64,000 nucleotides of DNA, taken from Pleurodeles waltl. Lineage: Eukaryota > Chordata > Amphibia > Caudata > Salamandridae. Each line of letters opens with the position of its first letter. Position 1 is the first letter of the stretch. Location: positions 1,192,788,691-1,192,852,690 of the forward strand of contig NC_090445.1 in the NCBI RefSeq assembly GCF_031143425.1, in the 5' to 3' direction. This document shows positions 1 to 10,087 of the stretch, one piece after another. The position numbers were made by a program, and so were the translations under genes. The notes under the pieces are model-generated. The model was given only the letters and a program-made list of their open reading frames with translations. It was not told where the DNA came from and did not search any database.

Positions 1-1126
1 CCTTCTGAGTTGTCCTCTGGTGTCGTGGGACTCCCTTTTGTGACTTCACATGGACTTCAGTTCACTTTCCTTCCAAGTGCCTGTTCAGGTACTTTTGCAT
101 GTGCCTGCTTCTGTGGGGGCTCCCTGAGTTGCTGGGCACCCCCTCTGTCTCTTCCTCCAAGTGGCGACATCCTGGTCCCTCCTGGGCCATAGCAGCACCC
201 AAAAACTTCTACTGTAACCCTTGCAGCTAGCAAGGCTTGTTTGCGGTCTTTCTGCGTGGGAATACTTGTGCATGCTTCATCCCGACGTGGGACATCCATC
301 TTCCAAAGGAGAAGTCCCTAGCTTTCTTCTTTCTTGCAGAACTCCAAGCTTCTTCCATCCGGTGGCAGCTTCCTTGCACCCGCAGCTGGCATTTCCTGGG
401 CTCCTGCCCACTCTCAACACTGTTGCGACTATTGGACTTGGTCCCCTTGTCTTACAGGTACTCAGGTCTGGAAATCCACTGTTGTTGCATTGCTGGTGTT
501 TGTTCTTCCTGCAGAATCCCCCTATCACGACTTCTGTGCTCTCTGGGGGTAGTAGGTGCACTTTACACCTACCTTTCAGGGTCTTGGGGTGGGCTATTTT
601 TCTAACCCTCACTGTTTTCTTACAGTCCCAGTGACCCTCTACAAGCTCACATAGGTTTGGGGTCCATTCGTGGTTCGCATTCCACTTTTGGAGTATATGG
701 TTTGTGTTGCCCCTATACCTATGTGCTCCTATTGCAATCTATTGTAATTCTACACTGTTTGCATTACTTTTCTTGCTATTACTTACCTAAGTTTGGTTTG
801 TGTACATATATCTTGTGTATATAACTTCTCCTCATACTGAGGGTACTCACTGATATACTTTTGGCATACTGTCATAAAAATAAAGTACCTTTATTTTTAG
901 TAATTCTGTGTATTGTGTTTTCTTATGATGTTGTGCATATGACACCAGTGGTATAGTAGGAGCTTTACATGCCTCCTAGTTCAGCCTAAGCTGCTTTGCC
1001 ATAGCTACCTTCTCTATCAGCCTAAGCTGCTAGAAACACCTCTTCTACACTAATAAGGGATAACTGGACCAGGCACAAGGTGTAAGTACCTCTGGTACCC
1101 ACTACAAGCCAGGCCAGCCTCCTACA
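1..1126 (-). repeat. Old LTR-like dispersed repeat, copy 1 (truncated by window edge)
   Basis: This stretch aligns by eye with 11063-12004 over most of its length. Both copies share the nearly palindromic poly(A)-type segment AAATAAAGTACCTTTATTT and end at the same ...CCAGGCCAGCCTCCTACA boundary. Read on the minus strand the repeat begins TGTAGGAGGCTGGCC, which suits an LTR start. The other end lies outside the window. No supported reading frame is present; the short frames here are not conserved between copies. It could instead be part of another retroelement class, because no internal coding region is visible. Confidence 0.6.
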
Positions 1127-1178
1127 GGGTGACAATGAAGGTGGTAAAAGATGAGCAGTGAGCATGCATGACAATACA

Positions 1179-1528
1179 TTATGGTGATATTTTTGTGTTG
1201 TGACCTACCAGACTCAACTCCCCCAGGTATTCCTGCAAGCCCTCAGGAGACAGGATGGCTAAAACGTTCTCCTCCCAGGATGTGAGTTGTAAGGGCGGAG
1301 GTGGGGCCCACTGCCAGTCTTCTGGACAACCAGCTGGTTCCTGGATGCCATGGACCTTCCCCTGAGGTCGTTCCACCTTTTCCTGTCGTCCCTTGTGCGT
1401 GGGGTGGGGCCTACAGGATTCAATCTGTTGACTATCCTTTGCCAAATTTCCATTTTCTTGGTGATAGTAGCGTGATGGACTTGGGCTCCAAATAAATATG
1501 GCTTGACTCATGATTTCATCCACCATGA
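1179..1528 (-). pseudogene. Decayed Harbinger MYB/SANT-like exon (gene B type)
   Basis: Read on the minus strand, fragments in more than one frame match exon 1 of the MYB-like gene at 21478-21855. Recognisable pieces are WQRIVNRLNPVG, a KRWNDLRG block and a basic-proline linker before the exon end. The frame is broken by indels and the exon lacks neighbours: no transposase or terminal repeat is visible beside it. It is best read as a stranded fragment of an old Harbinger element caught between two LTR-like repeats. Confidence 0.6.
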
Positions 1529-1724
1529 CTCAACTCATCCTCAGTGGAACAGAGATTTGTTGGGGGTGACATGATGGGGACAAAAAAATAAGTGGTGGGA
1601 AATGAAAAGGTGAGGATGAGTTTATGGGGTTGGGAAGTGCAAATGGATGTGATTGGAAATAGGAGGTGTTTAATCTTCCTTCCAGGGCTATTTAGGGTCT
1701 CTCTCTCTTGGGTGGTTCCTCAGG

Positions 1725-2384
1725 TTTGGATTGCAAGACTCCAGCAGGAATTCTCTGCACTCTCTACTTTGACTTCCAAAGAAACTGCATCTGGACGCTC
1801 AAGGACACGACAAGCTGCAACAAAGAAGCAAGATGACTACTGCAACATTGTATCAACAGCTCCTTCTAGCATCTGCAACATTTCACCAGTCGTACATCCC
1901 CTGAGGACAGCCCATCTTCAGCCTGCATCAGAAAGAAGAATGAGTCTCCCTTGGGGTGAAGGAGTCACTCCCATGTTCTACAGATACCAACAGCAATGAT
2001 GACCGGCTGCATGGATCCCCTCTCCTGCTGACCTGCGTGGATCCTGCACCACAGGTAGTGGAATTAAGTGGTCTAGATGGTCCTCTCTTCCAGCTGTTAA
2101 ACTTGGGTGGAGGTAAGCCCTTGCCTGCCCATGCAGGACAGTACCACTGTGCACTGCATCCTTTCAGCTTCCAAGGCTTATTGGCATCTTTTCACAAGAT
2201 CTTCAGGTGTCCTGAAGCTCCAGCCCCCAGCAATCCATCCTGCAGTGCACAGCTCCCTGAGTAGCGCTCTGGCATCATGGGAGCCCTTTTTATAGGGCCT
2301 CTTCTGCGACTTTCGTGTTCCCATCCTGTGAGGCTTCTATGGGTGTTGCCTGGGTTTCTGTGGCTCTCTGTGTTGCTGAGGGCC
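1725..2384 (-). repeat. Old LTR-like dispersed repeat, copy 2, left part
   Basis: This segment and 11063-12004 form one repeat copy split by the provirus at 2385-11057. Across the gap the sequence joins as ...GTTGCTGAGGGCC / CCCTCTGACTC..., which parallels the uninterrupted ...GTTGCTGGGCACCCCCTCTGTCTC at about 131-151. The left limit is approximate. No coding frame is supported. Confidence 0.55.
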
Positions 2385-2818
2385 TGTATTGCTACATGCA
2401 CTACGTGCAAGGTAAACAGTGGTGCAGGGTGTGGACCATTGGCCTCTGCTTCCATTGGCCTTCGCTTCCATTTTGGTTCACGACTCCATTTTGTCGAGTC
2501 TGGTTCTGTGCGTAAGGCACTGTTCTGTGTTTTTCCACAAGCTTCGGCAAGCCGCAGGGTGGGGTGTTTTTCTGCTCAACTTCGCTCCATCTGCCTGATA
2601 CGATGGGCGCTATTTACATTCCACGAGCTATCAGTTAGAACAACAGGGGGATGCGCCTGTACTCAAGGAGGAATGCAAGCTTCAGCTTGGAGCCCTCTTC
2701 TGGGAACTTGGCCCGTTCTGAGGAGACGTCTCGAAGGGTGAACAAGGTACCGTCGATTGCACAATTTGTAAAGGAGGGGGTCTTTTTCTAGAAAAGACTC
2801 CTCGGCGTTAGTAAATAC

Positions 2819-2825
2819 TATAAAG
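2819..2825 (+). promoter_or_regulatory. TATA box in 5' LTR
   Basis: TATAAAG lies about 435 bp into the LTR and is preserved at 10523-10529 in the 3' LTR. It is followed by the poly(A) signal about 420 bp later, so U3, R and U5 are laid out normally. Confidence 0.6.
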
Positions 2826-3237
2826 GTTGGGGGCCTGGATGGACTGGTTTAGGAACTCTCTTCTGGGTTGGACGCAACACCAGGAGGACTGATTGTCCAG
2901 AAGGAGGCTCCCTGTGCCAGCCGATTTGGGTTCCCCGGCTTTGTGTACGGCGGAGGGATGCAGACGCTCTTTTCGGTGATGCTTTTCAATTTATTAAGCA
3001 TTGAAGTATATTGTGTGTGCGTGAGTGATATGCACTTATTCTTGCAGTCATTTTCATGCTATTGAGCATTGAAGTATATTGTGTGCGTGTATTATATGCA
3101 TTTACTCTTGCAGTTATTTTCATGCTATTCTTCATGATATCGCAGAGTGCTTATATTCTCACCATTATTCTCATGTTATTCTCTTGATATATATATATTA
3201 GTGTGGTTAGTTTTGCCATCTGAGAACTTGCCCCTTA

Positions 3238-3243
3238 AATAAA
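3238..3243 (+). terminator. Poly(A) signal in LTR
   Basis: AATAAA lies about 110 bp before the LTR end. The equivalent signal in the 3' LTR is at 10946-10951, where proviral transcripts would be polyadenylated. Confidence 0.6.
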
Positions 3244-3352
3244 CTTGATTATTCTACTCACTAAGGTGTCTGAGAGTGATTGCTTTACATTGTGCCTTAA
3301 AATATCCTGAAGTGCATAGTTTTGATATTCTGAAGAGTAAAGCAACACAAAT

Positions 3353-3376
3353 TGGCGTAGTCGTTTGCAGGATTCG
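3353..3376 (+). other. Primer binding site, tRNA-Ser type
   Basis: Three bases after the LTR, TGGCGTAGTCG matches the complement of the 3' end of eukaryotic serine tRNA. The next bases, GCAGGATTCGA, continue that complement but only after a 3-base TTT insertion. Serine-primed elements are known in the ERV-L/ERV-S group. An A-run of about 15 bases follows directly. Confidence 0.75.
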
Positions 3377-3397
3377 AAAAAAAAAAAAAAAAGGAAA

Positions 3398-5170
3398 ATG
3401 CTTAATAAGATCAAAGCGAGCTCAAAAGCTAGTTCTCATGTAGCAAATCCGGACATAGAAATACCGGGGTGGGAAACTGCCCCGTATAAACTTTTAGCTC
3501 AGGAATGGTCACATTGTGCTGGTTTGTGTGAAAATTGGAATGTGTGTATGTCAAATGCAGAACCTGAAGATGTTCTTACATGTTTACAAAAGGTATCAAT
3601 TGATAAGGGAAGGGAGATTTGTGCGTTGGGGAGGCAAGGCTGGATCTTGCTTTCTGCGTACCGAAAGTTGTATGAAAAATGTTTACAGTTACAAAAAGAC
3701 CACGAGCAGCTGGAGAAGGAGTTAGTAGGAGCCCGAAATTCCTCTACCATGTTAGCTTGTCAAAATAAATTATTAAGTGATAAGCTTGAAATGTACCAGT
3801 TGGTTGCAGAGAGAACGGCCGTTAGCGTAGCTCAATATAAACACAAGAAACGAAGAGGGAAAGTTAATAAAAAGAAGGTGCATTTAGCTGTCTCTCAGGC
3901 AGGATTAGCCTTTGATCCTGAATTTTGGGATGGAAACATCTGGGATACGTCTGATTTTTCAGATGAGTCCGGGGGTGATAACTGTCAAGATGTTAGTCAG
4001 GAAAAGACAGAGCGCAGGAATGTTGTCCGTGCGCAGCCCATATAACGGCGAAAGTTACAGCATAGCCCAGCTAACCCTGGAGGGGTGATGTTGGATGCCC
4101 TGGAGGATTATACACAGCAAGAACTAAGTGATGTGATAGACAGATTTCGACAGAGGTCTGGGGAAACATTGCTTACGTGGATGGTGCGAGTGCATGATAT
4201 GGGGGGTCAGGGGGTCCAATTGGATCACGGCGATGCCCCGAGGCTTTGTATGTTAAGTACAGACCCGGTTATCCAAAATGAGTTTAGAACTTATCCAGGG
4301 AATGGTCCCATGACCAATTTGTTAGAGTTAGCTGCGCAAGGGTGTGCTCAGAAGTATCCGACAGAGTCAGACTGGCCGCCTAACGATAAACCTTGGTATA
4401 CTTTGAGAGATGCAGTACAGAGATTGAAGGAAGAAGGGATGAAAACAGCTATCTTTATGGGTAATGCCCATGATTTGATGAATGGAATTTTAAATGTGTC
4501 TGTGCGAAACCGGTTGATTAGGGCCGCTCCTCCTGCATATAAGTATGTCATCATGAATTTGTTAATTAATCAGACGGGTAACCCATTGTCTCAGGTGGTA
4601 GAAGCGGTGCATGAGTTAAGTGATTTAGGAGAATGGGCTAAGCCAGAGAGGAATTCACGGTCTGAGAATCGTACTGAAAACAACAGGGTGACAAGGCGGG
4701 ACATGTTTCAGGCCTTGTTGCGAGATGGGGTGACCAGGGATGAAATTGATGGGATAACCACCAAGGACATGTGGGAAATGTACTGCAAACGCGGCTTGGA
4801 TAAAAAGGAGGGGAGCAGGAAAGGGAACAAGAAGGATAACAAAGTGGTGAACCAGAGAAAGGCAGGAGGGGAGGAGCGTGAGGGTGAAAAGGGAGAGAGA
4901 GGGAGAGAGCCCCACAGTAGAGAGAGATCCCCAGATGATGGAGATTGGGAGGAAGAGCACCGAAGCTCAGAGGGAACCCGGAGCAGGGAGAGAGACCGGG
5001 AACTGACAGGTTCTGGGAAAACTCGAGGAAGAGAGTGGGAGAGGGAGCTGGTAAGCTCAGAGAGGTTGCGAAGTAGAGACAGGGAGGAGGAGTTCCCTGA
5101 GAATTACCGCAAACTGTATCCAGATCTGACTTGGGCAGACTCTGATGTGCGCAGAGTGAAAATAGATTAG
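3398..5170 (+). pseudogene. gag: ERV-A gag (one in-frame stop)
   Basis: Gag is the structural polyprotein that assembles the particle. The first ATG after the primer site is at 3398. The frame runs to TAA at 4043-4045, continues in the same frame from 4046, and ends at TAG 5168-5170. The first part is lysine-rich at its start and has a coiled-coil-like stretch (about residues 100-150) and an acidic DF-SDES segment. The second part has a capsid-like helical region, then a strongly charged Arg/Glu/Ser tail of about 120 residues. No CCHC zinc knuckle is visible. The TAA looks like a single nonsense change. The assignment rests on position and overall character, not on a specific motif. Confidence 0.75.
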
Positions 5171-8100
5171 GAAACAGGTCAAACTCCGGTGCAGGGATGG
5201 GCTCGCAAAGATAACAGACCTCATGTCAAAGTAGAAATTTATTGGAAACGTGGAAATGTTCAAAAAGTTCGAGCCCTCGTTGACACCGGAGCAGAGGCCT
5301 CTTTGATTCATGGCAACCCAAGAAAGTTCAGGGGACAGTACTTCACCATTACGGGATTGGGTGGAAAAGAAACCCAGGCAATGCAGATAGTGGTTCCCAT
5401 GAAAATAGGGGCACTTCCAAAGAGAGAATACACTGTCTTGATTGTGCCCATTCCCGAGTACATTATTGGAATTTACATTTTGAAAGGGATGACCCTACAT
5501 TTGGAAGATGGATGTTATCAATTTGGTTCCAAAAGATTTATATCAATAGCCGCCGCAAGGGTGGGGCTGTTGAAGATTCCTCCGGTAATACTTCCCCAAG
5601 CTACTAAGGTGATTCAAATGAAACAGTACAGAATACCGGGAGGACATGAGGAGATTAGCCAGACTATACATGACTTACTGGAGGCCGGGGTAATAGTTCC
5701 CATCACCACTGTGTGGAATAATGCCCTCTGGCCTGTTCGTAAAAGTGATAACAGTTGGAGGATTTGCATTGATTATCGCCAATTGAATAAATATACACCT
5801 CCTCTGACTGCAGCGGTCCCAGACACCATTACCTTGATTGAGAACGTACAGAAACACAGTGGGACTTGGTATGCCACCATTGACATTGCCAATGCGTTCT
5901 TTACGATACCAATAGCTACTGAGAGCCAGCCTCAACTGGCATTCCAGTGGGTGGGGCGTCAGTACACCTTCTGTAGATTGCCCATGGGGTATTTACACAG
6001 CCCCACTATCTGTCACCGGCTGGTGGCAGAGCATTTGGATGAAGTACCAGTGGTTCCTGGAGTGCAAATTTCCCACTATATAGATGACGTGATGATGCAG
6101 GGAGAGACACAAGAACAGGTGCAGATTCAGCTAGACTGGGTGGTGGAACATTTGCAGAATAAAGGGTGGGAGATTAACCCCGATAAAGTGCAGGGACCGT
6201 CTCAGAGCGTGACATTTTTGGGCATTCAGTGGAATCAGGGACACAGAGAAGTGTTGCCAAAAGTGAAACAAAAGATTAAGGAATTTGCAGTGCCGCGAAA
6301 TCGGAAGGAAGCCCAGAGTTTTATTGGACTATTTGGGTATTGGAGACAGCATATACCCAATTTGTCTCAGATTTTGGCCCCATTGTACAAAGTTACACGA
6401 AAGAAAAATGCGTTTGAATGGGGAGAGCAGGAGCAGCGCGCGTTTGAATTGGCGAAAGACGCCATTCAGCATGCTTTGGATGTGTGGCCGATTCGGGAGG
6501 GAGACATCGAGTTGAATGTGACAGTCCAGGGGCAGCATGCTAATTGGAGTTTATGGCAAAAACAAGGAAGAAAGAGGGTGCCCCTGGGATTTTGGACAAA
6601 GAAGTTACCCGAGGCAGGAGAGCGATATACTCCCTTTGAGAAGCAGCTGCTGGCCTGCTATTGGGCCCTGGTTGATACTGAGCAAATTACACTGGGACAC
6701 AATGTGATTTTAAGGCCTGAAATTCCCATCATGCAGTGGGTGATGAGTTCCCCTAAGACTCATAGAATTGGACATGCACAGGAAGCCAGCATTATCAAAT
6801 GGTATGTCCAGGACAGGGCACGAGCGGGTCCAAAAGGAACCGCAGTTTTGCATGAGCAGGTAGCGCAGGCTCCAGTAGAGAATTCCGAAATGTTGCACGA
6901 TGTACCTTCAGTGTGTGAATCCCCAGTAGGGTGGGGCCAGCCGTTCGCAGACTTGTCTGCAGATGACAAAAAACATGTGTGGTTCACGGATGGCTCAGCA
7001 AAATATGTTGGAGCGAAAAGGCACTGGAAGGCAGTGTCCTATAATCCTGTTACAAAGAAGCTTTTGACAACTACAGGACAGGGAAGAAGTAGCCAGTTTG
7101 CAGAGCTTTATGCTGTGTATCAGGCTTTAAAACAAGAGCTACCCGGAAAATGTCACATTTATACAGATTCCTGGTCTACCGCCAATGGGTTAGCTACTTG
7201 GCTTCCCACGTGGCATGCACATCAGTACAAAATCCATAACAAAGAGGTATGGGGGAAGGAGTTATGGCAGGAGATCTGGGAAATGTTACCTCAAAGCACC
7301 GTGACTGTCTATCATATGGACGCTCACTGTCCAACTGATTCATTAGACCGATGGTTCAATTGTCTTGCAGACGATCGAGCCAAGATTCAAGAGGCTGAAG
7401 TGGAGGCGCAGAATTCTGATTTGGTGGGAATGGCTAAATGGGCACACCAGAAATGCGGACATCTTGGAGAAAAGGCTACTCACAGGTGGGCCGAGATTAG
7501 AGGGATGCATCTTCCCCTAGATTTGATTAAAACAGCAATCATTGAATGTCCCATTTGTCAGCATGCACAGCACAGACCGGTCCCACAGGTAGTGAGAGGC
7601 CAGCTAGGCAGAGGTAAATTGCCAGGACAGATATGGCAGATTGATTACATTGGACCAATGCCAGTGAGCAGAGGGTGTCAGTATGCCTGCACAGTGGTAG
7701 ACACTTACTCTGGTTATCTCATAGCCTTTCCCTGCAAGCGCGCAACCCAGCAGAGCACCCTGAAAACATTAGATCTGTTGATTCTGTACTATGGAGTGCC
7801 GCTCCAGATTCAAAGTGATAACGCCAGCCACTTCAAGGGCAGACTAGTGCAGGACTATTGTGCACAGCACAATATTGAGTGGATTTTACACATACCTTAC
7901 TACCCACAAGCAGCGGGACTGATTGAGAGAATGAATGGGTTGTTGAAAGAACAATTGCCTAAACTGTCTGATGGGACACTGAAGGGGTGGAGGGATAATT
8001 TGTACGATGCTTTGCAAATTCTGAACAACCGACCCCTTACGAATGCTGAGACACCTCTCATGAGAATGCTCACACCTGCTTTACAGATTAATCCTTTTAC

Positions 8101-8683
8101 AGCAAGCAATACCATTGTGTATTGGGAAACAGCTCCAGGAGCTTTGGCCCCATATCGAGCTACACCAGAATCTGCAGGACTTGACTTGCATGCTTTACAC
8201 ATGCATCGATTGAAGCCTAGAGACATCACTCTAATTGAAACAGGGGTGGGAATTCAGATTCCCCCTGAGCATTACGGTCTGATCGCCCCTCAATCTGGGC
8301 TTGCCCTGAGAGGCATCCAAGTTTTAGGAGGCGTGATAGATGCAGACTACCAAGGCGAGTTAAAAGTCATTCTCTTGAACAGTGGTGATGCAGACCTAGT
8401 GGTGCAACCTGGTGATCGCGTTGCCCAAATTGTCATCATGCCGGTTTATGGAGGTGTTGTTAAGAAGGGGAGCGCCCCAGCTCTTCTCACTGTAAGAGGC
8501 AAAGGAGGGTTTGGATCTACTGACAAGAACCCAGGGGCCAAAGTGTGGATTGAATCCCCAAATAACCCTCCTCAACCCGCTGATGTCATCGCCACTGGAA
8601 CAGACAATGTCCTGGTAGTTATGCGACCTGGTCAAGACAAATGGGAACATGTTCCAGCTGACAAATGCTATTTGCCAGAATGA
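5171..8683 (+). CDS. pol: ERV-A pro-pol: protease, RT, RNase H, integrase, dUTPase
   Basis: The frame continues directly from the gag TAG, with about 1170 codons and no stop, so it is probably made by readthrough of that stop. Domains in order: aspartic protease with DTGA at 5282-5293; reverse transcriptase with YIDD at 6077-6088; RNase H with TDGSA near 6985 and a second TDS near 7162; integrase zinc domain (H-x4-H ... CPIC, about 7440-7560); integrase core with D in QIDYIGP, D in QSDNASHF and E in GLIERMN (about 7640-7930). A dUTPase follows at about 8130-8520 with all five motifs: AGLDL, PQSGLALRG, GVIDADYQGEL, PGDRVAQIV and GKGGFGST. A last block (VWIESP to the end) resembles an integrase C-terminal domain. 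The RT character and the dUTPase position are of the ERV-L type. Confidence 0.93.
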   Translation, partial: ETGQTPVQGWARKDNRPHVKVEIYWKRGNVQKVRALVDTGAEASLIHGNPRKFRGQYFTITGLGGKETQAMQIVVPMKIGALPKREYTVLIVPIPEYIIGIYILKGMTLHLEDGCYQFGSKRFISIAAARVGLLKIPPVILPQATKVIQMKQYRIPGGHEEISQTIHDLLEAGVIVPITTVWNNALWPVRKSDNSWRICIDYRQLNKYTPPLTAAVPDTITLIENVQKHSGTWYATIDIANAFFTIPIATESQPQLAFQWVGRQYTFCRLPMGYLHSPTICHRLVAEHLDEVPVVPGVQISHYIDDVMMQGETQEQVQIQLDWVVEHLQNKGWEINPDKVQGPSQSVTFLGIQWNQGHREVLPKVKQKIKEFAVPRNRKEAQSFIGLFGYWRQHIPNLSQILAPLYKVTRKKNAFEWGEQEQRAFELAKDAIQHALDVWPIREGDIELNVTVQGQHANWSLWQKQGRKRVPLGFWTKKLPEAGERYTPFEKQLLACYWALVDTEQITLGHNVILRPEIPIMQWVMSSPKTHRIGHAQEASIIKWYVQDRARAGPKGTAVLHEQVAQAPVENSEMLHDVPSVCESPVGWGQPFADLSADDKKHVWFTDGSAKYVGAKRHWKAVSYNPVTKKLLTTTGQGRSSQFAELYAVYQALKQELPGKCHIYTDSWSTANGLATWLPTWHAHQYKIHNKEVWGKELWQEIWEMLPQSTVTVYHMDAHCPTDSLDRWFNCLADDRAKIQEAEVEAQNSDLVGMAKWAHQKCGHLGEKATHRWAEIRGMHLPLDLIKTAIIECPICQHAQHRPVPQVVRGQLGRGKLPGQIWQIDYIGPMPVSRGCQYACTVVDTYSGYLIAFPCKRATQQSTLKTLDLLILYYGVPLQIQSDNASHFKGRLVQDYCAQHNIEWILHIPYYPQAAGLIERMNGLLKEQLPKLSDGTLKGWRDNLYDALQILNNRPLTNAETPLMRMLTPALQINPFTASNTIVYWETAPGALAPYRATPESAGLDLHALHMHRLKPRDITLIETGVGIQIPPEHYGLIAPQSGLALRGIQVLGGVIDADYQGELKVILLNSGDADLVVQPGDRVAQIVIMPVYGGVVKKGSAPALLTVRGKGGFGSTDKNPGAKVWIESPNNPPQPADVIATGTDNVLVVMRPGQDKWEHVPADKCYLPE

Positions 8684-10055
8684 TAATACATGTTTTGTCC
8701 TTTGTTCTTTTCAGATCATCCTGTGGAGTGCCTGTGCCATGAGTGTGGTGTATGGAGCCCATTCGGGAGACTCCACCGGGGAGCGGGAGGGGCTCATAGC
8801 CCAAAAATTCAACCGTCAGCCGCAGATGCCGACGCTACTGCATCAACCGAACAATGTTTGGATTCATCTGGTGCAGGAAGTGCTGAATATATCTCACTTT
8901 TGTATGAGTAACATGCAAAGCGTTCAAGATCTGATTACCACTTGTCTAGTGGCAGTGCCCACTCCTGCTGCTGTACTATTGCACATCTTTAACAATACAA
9001 ACCAGGATGGAATGGTGGATGTGAGTGACGTTCGCTCCCATCTGTCACTCTATGAGTACTGCCGTCATTGCCCGGAGGTGGGCAGGCGCTTGTGGAGGAA
9101 CATGACATCTATACTCACGTTTAACATCTCAAATGGGGATGTGTGCTATTCATTGACCTGTGATCCTATGAAAATAGGTAAATGTGCTCAGCTCAAATTG
9201 GAGAAAAGAGACAAAAACTTAACTGCTGCACAATGAACGTTGTGCCACTCACGGAATGACCTGACCTGTTTGAATGTAAATAATTCGATGTTTTGCCAGA
9301 ATGTGGTGCCTGCTGCCAGCCACATTCAAAATGTTAAGTTGCCTAAAGATTGGCTCTTTTCTTGTGGTAACCTTTCTTTTACTTATATTCCAGCCAATCT
9401 AACCGGAGGGCCTTGTGCCTAGTCACGCTTAGGCTTTCTCATGTTTCCTATGGATACTGCTCTACACCCTCGCTATACCAGAGACACTATTCAATTACCT
9501 ACGGACTGTGATTCTGAAATTTCATTGCTTTCCAAAACAGAATATGTCAGTTTAGCTGGTTCTATCGTAGGGGTGCCAGGACTCGCAGTACATAATACCA
9601 GAGTTATTAATAAACTTGCATGCCTAGTAGTCAAGAACATTAACTATACATCAGCTGCTTTAGCTGAGCTGTTATTAGATGTACAGGGAACTAGAAAAGC
9701 TGCTTTGCAGAATCGCGCTGCTATTGATTATTTACTGCTTAAACACAACCATGGCTGCAGTGATTTTGAAGGGTTGTGTTGTTTCAATTTATCCGACCAC
9801 TCCATATCAATCAACTCCCACATAGAGGCCCTGCATAAGTTAGTGAAGGGGGTGCAGCAGGATGTTGATAAGGGGTGGTGGGATTGGGCTTTTGGATGGC
9901 TGCCTAATTTAGGCCAACTGCGTTATATCCTTGGTGTAATCATTATCATAACAGTTATTTTAATTTCGTTATGTTGTTGTATTCAGTGTGTGCCTAACCT
10001 TCTATCTCAGTGTCGCCCAAGAGCATTGCCATTTCAGCTTATAGGATATACTTAG
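8649..10055 (+). pseudogene. env: ERV-A env, gamma-type, two in-frame stops
   Basis: Env is the surface and fusion glycoprotein. It starts at ATG 8649, overlapping the last 35 bases of pol, as retroviral env genes often do. One frame runs to 10055 and is broken only by TGA 9234-9236 and TAG 9420-9422. The N-terminal part has a hydrophobic signal-like segment and many N-glycosylation sequons. The TM part has a Gly/Ala/Val-rich fusion-peptide-like segment, an LQNRAAIDYLL region, a CX6CC motif (CSDFEGLCC), a Trp-rich segment before the membrane, one transmembrane helix and a Cys-rich start to the tail. I see no clear basic furin site between SU and TM. As it stands the copy cannot make a full Env. 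Confidence 0.88.
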
Positions 10056-10077
10056 TTGTAAGTTGGCCAAATGGTCC

Positions 10078-10087
10078 AAGGGTGGAG
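10078..10087 (+). other. Polypurine tract of ERV-A
   Basis: AAGGGTGGAG lies immediately before the 3' LTR, where plus-strand priming occurs in retroviruses. It is interrupted by one T. Confidence 0.55.

Larger units (their letters stand above)
2385..3349 (+). repeat. 5' LTR of ERV-A
   Basis: The LTR begins TGTATTGC and ends GCAACACA, and it matches 10088-11057 almost base for base. It holds a TATA box and a poly(A) signal in the expected order. A TA dinucleotide run near 3188-3199 differs in length between the two LTRs, as microsatellites do. Confidence 0.95.

Noticed and set aside
10..634. Short ORFs at the left edge
   Set aside because: They lie in an LTR-like repeat and are not conserved in the second copy at 11063-11570.
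1529..1724. A separate element between the MYB fragment and the old repeat
   Set aside because: No ends or similarity could be seen in this short stretch.
3365..3397. Start of gag at 3365
   Set aside because: The codon is TTG within the primer site followed by an A-run. The first ATG is at 3398.
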